A stretch of DNA of 64,000 bases from Argyresthia goedartella. Taxonomy: Eukaryota > Arthropoda > Insecta > Lepidoptera > Argyresthiidae. Numbering within the stretch: position 1 is the first letter of the stretch; every line of letters starts with the position of its first letter. The notes below the pieces were generated by a model, which was not told the DNA's origin, searched no databases, and saw only the letters and a list, made by a program, of their open reading frames with translations. Shown in pieces: positions 11,101-23,100 of this stretch. The stretch spans positions 32,851,356 to 32,915,355 of the forward strand of contig OX463815.1 in the NCBI GenBank assembly GCA_949825045.1. The letters run 5' to 3'. The position numbers and the translations under genes are program-made.

Positions 11101-14100
11101 AATAAAGAATTATGAATTAATGTGTTTTCACCAAATTTGACAAGAGCTCAAACGGGAATCTGTTAAATGTTCCTACTGTGTCAAGCACGGACACTAAACA
11201 CTGTAACATTTGGCAATGTCGCACCATTTCGCAAGATTGCAACAAAGTTTTACCACCACTAGAAAATTATTTAGAGTTGACAATAATGACGTCTATCGAT
11301 TGGCTGGGGTTCCATTGTTTAGTTCGGCAACATAAATATGTTCACTTCACCAAATACGGTTAAATTTTAGATACAAAAGGACGACCTCTGCGGCTTTGTG
11401 GTTCGACGCATTGCCTCCCAAGCGATAGGCCACGGGTTCAAATCCCGGCTGGGGAGGGAAAAAACCCCAGGTCTTGAATGTATTAAATGTGACACAGAGT
11501 GTCCTAGTGGGACCACACCGCCAGAAGTAATGTGTTCATAATTCTTTATCGCACACAAATATTTCAGCAGTTTCATTAAAATAAAATACTTCTAAAATAG
11601 CACCTGTTTTATGTGGCTTTATATAAACTCCAGAATTAAACTCTGTCTTGCTATCTTCCAATCAACAAATCGAACTATCCATCTTTCTCCGGCCATACAA
11701 ATCGCCTCATTCTCAGCACAATATTGACTTGTAAATTACCCCCTCAGTAAGTAGCATTCATCAGCAAACAGACACCTACACCGCGTGTTCGGCAGGATAT
11801 ACTGATAAGACTCACATGACTCGAACTCATGTGATTTGTGACGCATCTGGAGATAATAACGATAAGTGTAATATCACTAATAGCATTAAGGACTTATTAT
11901 GTACACATATTTGGACGCATTTTATCACGGAAATGCAATTCTAAGCTGGAAATAATGTTTGAATAGTTCTATACAAATATTGTTCGAAGATCTTTAGTCA
12001 AAGAAGGAAACCTTCAGATACTGTCTGGCTGATAGAAGCGGGGCGGGTAAAAGGCTTATGTCACAATGACGGTTTCGCCAAATTTCACACGCTTGAGATA
12101 TCTTTCAGAGCTGAGAGCGATTTATTAACACGGGCCATAGACCCGGGTGCCTCACAAAGAACACTAAGTCATGATGCCACTGTCTTTCGCTCAGGGGATG
12201 TCCCAGTAGGTCAATTGAGCGTCACTTTCTTTGAGCAGAGTATGTGCATTCGACCATTAATCTAGTTTGTTAAACGTAACCACGATAAACACGCGGCTAT
12301 ATTTACGAAAAAGGGGTAGCCAGCCTTTGCGGTTCAGTGTAGGAACGAGTAGAACACAAATAAAATCGTCAAGTACGATTCAGACTCGTAGTGTGTCGAC
12401 ACACCTTGGCCGAAAACGTGCAGAAGTTACACGGCGGAATTTTTCGTTCCTGAATTGAACCTTACGTGATGGACATAGCATTGCAGGCGTAATCACGCCG
12501 AACTTCGGTCGCGTTTTCGGCAATGGTGTTTTTTGACCCTTACGCGAAGGGTTCCGTGCCATCATACAAGAAAAAAAATATGCAAAAAACACGTTACTTG
12601 TTCGTGGACCACCTTAATTTTTTTTTATTGAGTATAGTTCATTATTTGTTGCTGTGGCGGCTACGGAAATACACACAGTCTGTGAAGTTTCAGCTCTCTA
12701 CCTATTACGGTTCATGAGATATAGCCTGCTGACTGACGGACGGACTGACAGTGGAGGCTTAGTAATCCGGTCCCGATTGGCACCCTTCAGGTTGAGAACC
12801 CCAAAAACAAACTATTGTCTAGGAATATTCAAATGTTGATTCTACAAAACTGTCACCTAACCAATCATTGCCAAGAAGAGGTCATCGTTCTACAAATATT
12901 GTTTGCGAATGAATGAGTATTGCCATTGACTTGAACGGCAGTGACTCACTAGTAGAAATAGTCTTTTATTTGTAAATAGATAAATTTCACAGTTACAAAA
13001 CATCCGTTGTATTACTTGATAATATACTTGTATAGCGCCACTAGCTTATCGTTGTGGTCACAGACGCTTGGATAGCCAGTGAATATGTGTAGAAAATCAT
13101 TCTGACCGAGAGGTGTAAATGAAATCGGTCAAGTGCGATTCGGACTAACACACGAAGAGTTCCGTACCACCACGGTACATGAAAAAACGAATAAAAACGC
13201 GACTCACATATACGTTAGCTGTACCGGCAACATAAATTCAGACAGTAGGACAGTGGAGGCTCCGTAAAAGGATTCCGTTTGGCACCCTTCGCGCATGGAA
13301 CCCTACAAACCCTCAGTCCACACAGGAGACGATGCAGCTAAGGTAAACGATATAAAACAAACAACTCTCAGTCGGCACAGGAGCTAATGTAAGCGACTTA
13401 AAACAAACAACTCTCAGTCGACACAGGAGCTAATGTAAGCGACTTAAGACAAACAACTCTCAGTCGACACAGGAGCTAATGTAAACGCCATAAAACAAAC
13501 AACTCTCAGTCGACACAGGAGCTAATGTAAGCTACTTATAACAAACAACTGTCAGTCGACACGGGAGCTAATGTAAGCGACTTAAAACAAACAACTCTCA
13601 GTCGACACAGGTGCTAATGTAAGCGACTTAAAACCAACAAATTGCAGTCGACACAGGAGCTAATGTAAGTGACTTAAAACAAACTACTTGCAGTCGACAC
13701 AGGAGCTAATGTAAGCGACTTAAGACAAGCAATTTGCAGTTGAAACAGGAGCTAATGTAAGCGACTTAAAACAAACAACTTGCAGTCGACACAGGAGCTA
13801 ATGTAAGCGACTTAAAACAAAGAACTTGCAGTCGACACAGGAGCTAATGTAAGCGACTTAAAACAAACAACTTGCAGTCGACACAGGAGCTAATGTAAGT
13901 GACTTAAAACAAACAAGTCTCAGTCGACACAGGAGCTAATGTAAGCGACTTATAACAAACAACTCTCAGTCGACACAGGAGCTAATGTAAGCGACTTATA
14001 ACAAACAACTCTCAGTCGACACAGGAGCTAATGTAAGCGACTTAAAACAAACAACTCTCAGTTGACACAGGAGCTAATGTAAGCGACTTATAACAAACAA

Positions 14101-17100
14101 CTCTCAGTCGACACAGGAGCTAATGTAAGCGACTTATAACAAACAACTCAGTCGACACAGGAGCTAATGTAAGCTACTTATAACAAACAACTCTCAGTCG
14201 ACACAGGAGCTAATGTAAGCGACTTATAACAAACAACTCTCAGTCGACACAGGAGCTAATGTAAGCGACTTATAACAAACAAATCTCAGTCGCCACAGGA
14301 GCTAATGTAAGCGACTTAAAACAAACAACTTGCAGTCGACACAGGAGCTAATGTAAGCGACTTAAAACAAACAACTTGCAGTCGACACAGGAGCTAATGT
14401 AAGCGACTTAAAACAAACAACTTGCAGTCGACACAGGAGCTAATGTAAGTGACTTAAAACAAACAAGTCTCAGTCGACACAGGAGCTAATGTAAGCGACT
14501 TAAAACAAACAACTTGCAGTCGACACAGGAGCTAATGTAAGCGACTTAAAACAAACAACTTGCAGTCGACACATGAGCTAATGAAAGCGACTTAAAACAA
14601 ACAACTTGCAGTCGACACAGGAGCTAATGTAAGTGACTTAAAACAAACAAGTCTCAGTCGACACAGGAGCTAATGTAAGCGACTTATAACAAACAACTCT
14701 CAGTCGACACAGGAGCTAATGTAAGCGACTTATAAAAAACAACTCTCAGTCGACACAGGAGCTAATGTAAGCGACTTAAAACAAACAACTCTCAGTTGAC
14801 ACAGGAGCTAATGTAGGCGACTTATAACAAACAACTCTCAGTCGACACAGGAGCTAATGTAAGCGACTTATAACAAACAACTCTCAGTCGACACAGGAGC
14901 TAATGTAAGCTACTTATAATAAACAACTCTCAGTCGACACAGGAGCTAATGTAAGCGACTTAAAACAAACAACTCTCAGTCGACACAGGAGCTAATGTAA
15001 GCGACTTATAACAAACAACTCTCAGTCGACACAGGAGCTAATGTAAGCGACTTATAACAAACAACTCTCAGTCGCCACAGGAGCTAATGTAAGCGACTTA
15101 AAAAAAACAACTCTCAGTCGACACAGGAGCTAATGTAAGCGACTTTAAACAAACTATTTGCAGTATACACAGGAGCTAATGTAAGCGACTTAAGACAAAC
15201 ACTTGTATGGCGGCGATTTGCTTAAAGAAATGTTTTTTATTTCGAATCCATTTACTCCATTATAAATCTACGGATTTAATTTTTTGAGTAAATGTTTATT
15301 TTATTTAGATTCTCATTGAAGAACAACGCGATTGTATGAAATTTTCTCGATAGAATTAAATTACGAAAATACCTCTAATATTTTTGTTGTGTTCTGAAAT
15401 CATAACAAATTTCATTGCGGAATTGCATTCAAAATGTGGATTTCATGTATCCTCCTTGAAGATATTTTTGATAAAAAGCGTAGTTTATTTTTAAACTATT
15501 TTTATGTGGTTTGAGTGGTGTGATTTGCGACTGAATTGTTTGCGCTCACTTTTTTTCTTATGTGGTATTAATTAACGCTGTCACTTTTGTTTAGATGCGT
15601 ATTCATTCTCGCTTTTATATATCACCACACCATGATTCACTACTCATTGGTACATGGCCAGCAGTATTTGAATCCGCAGCCCGTGGCCACTAGACCACGT
15701 CAGTGACTTATCAATATCATTTCCCTCAGGGTTGCAGCAACAGTTCAACAAGCGGCACCAGCGACAGCCTAACCAGTGGAACTACCAACACGGCGCAGCG
15801 GAGGAGCAAGCTGGGACTCGCGCTTCTAATCACCGTGCCGGAACCCGATGACAAGTTAGTACCAATAAAAAAATGTACAGGTATGTAGGGCCGTATATTG
15901 CCTCTGGCCCCACACTGGGATACAACTGCCGTCGCAAGCGGTACCAGCGACAGCCTAACCAGTGGAACTACCAACACGGCGCAGCGGAGGAGCAAGCTGG
16001 GACTCGCGCTTCTAATCACCGTGCCGGAACCCGATGACAAGTTAGTACCAATAAAAAAATGTACAGGTATGGAGGGCCGTATATTGCCTCTGGCCCCACA
16101 CTGGGATACAACTGCCGTCGCAAGCGGTACCAGCGACAGCCTAACCAGTGGAACTACCAACACGGCGCAGCGGAGGAGCAAGCTGGGACTCGCGCTTCTA
16201 ATCACCGTGCCGGAACCCGATGACAAGTTAGTACCAATAAAAAAATGTACAGGTATGTAGGGCCGTATATTGCCTCTGGCCCCACACTGGGATACAACTG
16301 CCGTCGCAAGCGGTACCAGCGACAGCCTTACCAGTGGTACTACCATCGCGGCACAGCGGAGTAGCAAACTAGGACTCGCGCTGCTAATCACCGTGGCGGA
16401 ACCCGATTACAAGTCAGTATCCTGGCCCCACGCTAGGTTACTCTGTGCTCTAAATCCTAGACAACGATTGGGAATAGGTAAAAAGTGTAAAGAATGAAAG
16501 TTGTAGAGAATCAGCATTCATTATGTGGTATAAAAAAATTTCCTACGATGCACCGTTTTCGAAATGTAAGCAACTAAAAACTGGCCAAGTGCGAGTTGGA
16601 CTTGCGCAACGAGGGCTTCGCACAAATAGCAATTTTGTAAAGGAACTACAAATTAATGGTTATCAGATTGTTTACTTTATTTGTGCTATATATAAGACAT
16701 TGCTTTGTGCGATATTTCATGATTACAGATCAAGGGGCAGTACCCTTAGGTCATGATTCCCTTACGAATTTTATGTTTTATTTGCGTTAATATTTGCGTT
16801 GTTTTGGTTGCGTTGACCTATAAGTTCTTTTTTTGCAACTTTAATGGCCGATTTCACCAACAATCCCTGTCTTTTAGGGAACGCTTTATTTCTTTCAGGG
16901 GTCACCTAGCGGTTGTTTCGATTTGCCCTAAGTGTAAGGGTCATCTAGGCTCCTTGGGGACCCCCTAAATATAAGATTCCGGACACCGGAACAATCGCTA
17001 GACAGCTAGGAAAAAGAGCTAAGTGTCCCTTAACTGTTGGTGAAATCGGGCATAAGAGACCTGATTAATCGACGGACAGACGGACAACGAAGTGATTCTA

Positions 17101-20100
17101 AAAGGGGTGTTCATGGACTTTCTGAGTTTTCGACTTTTTCTCATTTACAAAGTTTAGGTGAGCATCCATACAAAACAAAGTTCAAATTAGGAAACCCGCT
17201 AAGAGGGCCAAAGATACAAAAACACGGAAAGGTGTACCGCTGTCTAAGCCCATATAAGAAATACCACAGTAAAATATTCAATCTTTTGAAAGGGTGCTCA
17301 ATATGCTGGTACTATTTCCTCGCTGCATCGCTAGGAATGGGTGGGTTACGTTCCTTGACGCTTCTACGGGTCGCTTAGAGACTTTTTGTCTAGTTATTGT
17401 ATTTAATTAATTCAAATTATTTTAAATACAGAGTTACGTACAGTTACAAGAAATGTTATTATGCAAAGGCGAGCTTATCTTTGTAATATTTCCAACAGGG
17501 ATCTCATACGCAAATGCGTGGAGCATTCGCCGCAGCTGCAAGCCTTGGTGTGTCGGCTGCGGCTGGCGACCCTGGCGGCGGGCGGCGACTCCGGGTTTGT
17601 GGGGACGTTGCATAGAGCCACCGTCGACGCCGCTACGTGGTGAGTGGGTTAGAGATAGATCGAAAGAGATACATTGGGATTAAAAGAGATGTAGTGATTA
17701 ATCGTCAGATATAGAGAGATTTCATTGGATATCTCTATATCCAATGAAATTTTAAGTTGAATAGGTTTAATAGATAGTAAGATGCGCGGAGTATTCACCG
17801 CACCTGCAAGCGTTGGTGTGTCGCCTGCGGCTGGCGACTTCAGCGGCGGTAAACGACAAGTGGTTTGTGGGCAAGCTGCCTAGAGCTACCGTGAACGCCG
17901 CCACTTGGTAAGTGATGGAGTGAGATTAAAAGCTAAAATGAGAGATGAAGAGTGGTTAAGAGATAGATCGAAAAAGATACAGTGGGATTCAAAGAGATAA
18001 AGAGCTGTAATAAAGCTGCCGTGGACGCCATTTTAGTATAAGTGGGTCAGAGATAGATCAAAGTTTGATGGACGTTCGTTATGCTTCCCACAAGCACAAA
18101 CTTGCAATCGGTGCGTTTGTGTTGGCTCGCGTGAGTTTGTTGTGCGGCAAACCTTAGCAAGCACGCGAATCAAGCGTTACATTTTTCCCGTACGAATTGG
18201 CGGTGGCTTTCCGTGACGTGACCACAATGTCGTCCTGCAGGCTGTCGGACCTCATGTACGGGCCTCGACTGCAGCCGCTGTGGCTGAACCTCGTCACGGA
18301 GGAACGCGGACGGAATAAGCTGGCGGAGACGCTGCTGGCTGACATATGCAGCGTGCTGGCTGCGGCGGATACTAAGCATACTAACTTGTGAGTAACATAT
18401 AAAACTTAACGTCTTTTTGCCCACGACGGACGCGACGGAGCGGAGGCGGTATATGACATATAAGTCTAAATCATAGTTTATATACAGGCGCGCACATTGC
18501 TTCTGGCACCACACATCCAAGACTGGGGTTTTTTTCTTCCTCTCCAGCCGGGATTCGAACCCGGGACGCGCAAATCGCATTATGTATATGAATTAGCCCT
18601 GAATGTGCTGAAACCGCACTCCGGGTCCTCCCTTTTCGCTCTTTCGGGAATTTAACATAAACAAAATCTGCGTACCTGTCAACTCAGCCTGCGGAAGGTA
18701 TTGAGCCAATGATTTCATGTGTACTCGTTAATTCTACTTGTTTATGGTTCTCTGTAACTAAATGGGGTCGCCTAGCTCCGCTCCGCTTCGCTCGGCTCCA
18801 AGTTGTATCGTAAAGTTGTGACTTAACACAACTTAACTTTAGTATTCGGAGTGAAAGTGACCTACAGCAAGCAATTTACAACATTAAGCGTTGAGGCATG
18901 TACAGATTTTGTTTATCGGTATGCGCATCAGTGAAGGCCGGAGTCTGTGTACTATTCAGCACCTAACAAAGCTGACTAATATACAGAAAGCGGCGTTACG
19001 CACCCGAGACCTCTCGCTTGGCAGGCAGAGGGGTTTGGGGTTAGAGGTTGTTTATGCGTGTGTATGTATGTCCGTCAACATTTTCCAGGAAATCTACTCA
19101 GACGGATTTCGATGCGGTTTTTTTGCATTAAAAGGCATTTCAGAGCAGCTTCCTAGATAGGTTTCACGGTTGTAGACCACCAGGGGGCAGCAGCCAGGGT
19201 GGTCCACGCTTGAGGGCTTATCAGAAACTATTTAGCCATTTACAATGCGGTTTTCTGTATTTCATTACCCATATGGTTTTATGAAAATGTCGGGGGTACT
19301 CTTATTTTTTAATATTTATAGTTATCCCATAGGTATCATGTGGCATTGTAATATCTATCCCCACATTAACCAGGAAATTGAATGTATAGTCGCACAATGA
19401 AGAATGAAAAAAAATATTGTCCCCAGTACATTGTCGGTCTGGTCAGCTGCTTACATGTTATTGAGGAAGATCTTAACTTTTTTTTCGTTTGCGACGGGAA
19501 GACGAAAATATTCCCAAAAGTGATTAAATCCGAATTTGTAATATTTGCCTTATTATAAGGCTTTTCCATGTAAAAAATGAAGCAAATACTGATAAATCTG
19601 ATATAAATAGCATGTATGCGAAGATATCTCAGACTTTCAAACAATCTGCCACACGCGACTAGGAATGCTTTTGAACTGTATCCAAAGTAATATTTCCCAA
19701 GAGGAAGTATTAATTAGGAAGGTCGTAAATCAGATATTTACGAGCTACCGATCACATGATTTTAAGGTGCAGCTTCCACCTTCATCGTTAATCGTAATTT
19801 TTGTGGGATTTGAATTTATGTTTAGAATGTATGTGTATGAGGGCGGAATGTTCTTTGGAAATACGATATAAATGGGATAATTGGATATAACTGTGATCCC
19901 CCGCACGGTTCCCCTGGGAAGTATTAACGAGTGAACAAATAAAGGCATGTTACATTGGCGAGATTAGCTATTAACTACCTATAAATACGACTGTACGGCA
20001 AAATGTCATCATTCTCAAGGATAAAGGCTTTATGCGCGCCCTGAGACTCATTTAGATTTTATGTCGATGCGAAATGTTGAGTTGCTAAACCGGTGCATCG

Positions 20101-23100
20101 ATACCTACTGCGTTATGCCGCTGAGTTAAAAATGTTTCAATGAAGTCTACATTGCATACCAATCTTGTTTCTGAGTTATGTTCACTGTGCTCATGTTCCC
20201 ATCACTGAGACTGCTGTTGAGGCCAACTTCAGGCGCGTTCCTTAAAAACTGATTAAATAAACGATTTCGATAACTAAACCCATTGCAACCAGTTTAGACA
20301 AGATAAGATTTGATGACCTCTGTAGCCATGTCAGGTATCTCTCTCGTTGACCGCGTGCCAAAAGTCGAAATTTGCAAAAGATGAATAGAATAGAATAGAA
20401 TAGGAATAGAATAGAAACTTTATTTGCTTATCATGGTGTACATAAGGTGTCTTAAATATCTAATGTTAGTTTCACATGATATAACCATAGGTATGCAAAT
20501 TACATTTTAGTACACAATTTAATTACAAGTCAAATGTAGGTTAATAAAATATGATTGTAATGTCAGTCCATAATAAAATAAAATTATTTATTATTCTCAT
20601 GTGTAAGTCAAGTATTCATTGACTGAATAAAAAGTTGCATTAACGAGCAGAGTTTTTAATTTATTTTTAAAGGCATGTAAATGCTCGGTTTCTCTAACAT
20701 TTTGCGGAAGCTTGTTAAATATTCGGGTTGACATATTGAATATACTCTTGCCATAGTAAGAACTTCTATGTTGCTTATCACATAGCTTATTTGCATGACG
20801 TTTGCTTGATGAAGGTCGAAGATGTAGGTAAAGGCGGATAAAGGGACTGAGGTGGAGATCGGCGGGACACTTGGCTAGACGGGAATACGGACGGTGGACC
20901 AAAGCAGTCACAGAATGGTGGCCACGGGTAGCGACAAGGCCAGTGGGCAGACCACCTGCCCGATGGTCCGACGATATACTAAACTCGACAGGATCTCAAT
21001 GGATGTGGTTGGCACAGAACCGCTATAGAGAAGAGGCCTATGCCCAGCAGTGAGTTGATGTGGGCTGAGCATGATGATGATGATGACAATGTGGCCACTG
21101 GTCCGAGGCTCTGCCCCCACCCGAGAGGTCCGAACCCTGGCTGGAGAGAAAGAAAAAAAGCTCAAGTCTTTTTTTTTTAATAAATAAAAGAGGACAATCT
21201 AGGACTAGGACTATTGCACTTTTGGCCGAGACATTACATAGTTTAGTTTTTAGTTAGCTTTTCACGACTGCTGCGAGGAAATAAAATTAATTGTACAGAT
21301 ATATTTTTTAATATAAATTAGGTTTTGCAGGGGCCATCTTCCGCAATTGGCAGCACAAGTCATGCACGCTTTCAAGACACGGCATGAAGGGCCAAAGAAT
21401 ATTGCTCATCTGAGTGAAGTGCCATCTGTTGACATGTGACAGAACCATATCAAACAAGCCAACAATGTTTTTTCTGGTCTGTTCAAACAGGCCAGAAATT
21501 TTGTTATCCTGTTTAACTAGTCATGGTTTTGGGGCGTCATTACAGACCATCTTTCGCCACATTTGAGCTGTCGGATTTGACTTTGTCAGTTTAGCTCCTT
21601 TTATGACTTTAGAAGAGGAAACATTGTTTTATAAACACCGCCTTCGCCTTAACCCAACTACCGAGCTATTTTGGTACCTATACAATTAATCTCGACAGGC
21701 TCCTGACATTCGACGCTCCGAGACAAGCTCGACTTTGCTGGATTAACTCCAAAATACTATGTTTTGTCGATTAATGTGTAAAACAAACAACCGTTTAAAA
21801 AAGATGAGTTGATTGATTGCTTACGTCTTAGTGTCGTAGTTATTAAATGCGTTGAGAAAGAACACTTTTTTATAAAAGTCTCAGACAGACGTAAAGTCGA
21901 CAAGTAGCTCTTGCCCGTGTCTTCGTTCGCGATATCTTTGGAAAATATCCAACTCCCTACCTTTGGTAGTAGGGAGAGGGATTTTGGAAATAGAAGATGA
22001 TGTCCAAATATTACCAGAAACAATATGGCAACCGAGATCGTTAAAAATAAAAGGAACTCCCAAAATCACCGGTAGTTTATCAAAGTCAAACCCAGGAATA
22101 AATAATAAATGTAGCCCAGTAATGTCCCCACCGAGGGGCACAGGCCTTTACCCGGATACAAGTAAGATCGAGCCATACTCCACCACGCTGGCTCAGTGCG
22201 GGTTGACGGAGGGGTGTCGGGCTTGTGGCCAACCCGACTGTCAGAAGTTATCAAGCTGCCCTATTTGCTTTGACACAGCTTTACGACTACCACCACCGAG
22301 CAGCGATGGTAGCCGGGACCAACAGCTTAAGTTGTCATCCGAAACGCGGAAGCGTCCGAAACAAATGCCACATAGAACGGACTCCCATCCAATGCCCGCC
22401 TCAGCCAGATGTTGCTACCCGCACGATCGTTTCCGAATACCGCTAGGCCATGGACGCTTCAACTCAGGAATGAATCATATAAAACAAATAATCTATCTAG
22501 TGAAACAAGGAACGAGCTAATACGATCTTGTGACCGAAAAAAAACCCGCTGATCATGAGCATATTTTTAGTTCGCTCACATATTTATGCCGCCGGCTTCT
22601 TGTTGTGAGTTTCACGTGATTCTGTGTTTTCGTGAATGGTGTTTGACGTGTTATAGCGTTGTATAATTGAGTGGTGGGCGGGCAGAGAATAGATACTTGC
22701 AATTGATGTGTTTCATCCGCCTGTCCGGGTTACCATGAGCGAACGAACAAAGTGACGATTCCATGATAATGACGTGAAAATTGGGGGACGCGACCTCTGT
22801 GGCCTTGCGGGTCGCCTCCCGCCTGGGGAAAAAATAAAACCCAGGTCTTGGATGCTTATATGTGTGTGACGTCGCTGTTTCTGGTTCCCACGACAAAGGG
22901 TATCCTAGTGTGGGGCTAGAAGCAATGCATGTGCCTTTATATAAATGTTTATGTATCCAGGTCCACTTCCAAATCCTATAGATTTTTTGTATTAAATGTA
23001 AAATTTGACTTGAGATTTACACTACTCTGGTTTTATCTTTGGAGTATTTGATTTAGTACCTACGTATTGAACGACCTAATCGCATTCGATCGCAAACAAC

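Noticed and set aside
13312..15205. CRISPR-like regular repeats
   Set aside because: The supposed spacers are the same linker sequence in every unit, so it is a minisatellite.
15726..16391. Minus-strand 221-codon open frame of repeated 62-residue blocks
   Set aside because: It is antisense to the duplicated FNIP exon 7 units. The 186-bp period is a multiple of three, so any stop-free frame repeats.
17037..17378. 113-codon plus-strand frame in intron 7
   Set aside because: It begins in the tail of a degenerate Lepidopteran repeat and has no recognisable domain or splice phase link to FNIP.
21963..22520. 185-codon plus-strand frame
   Set aside because: It crosses the interspersed repeat shared with 59680-60015 and reads that repeat on the wrong strand.
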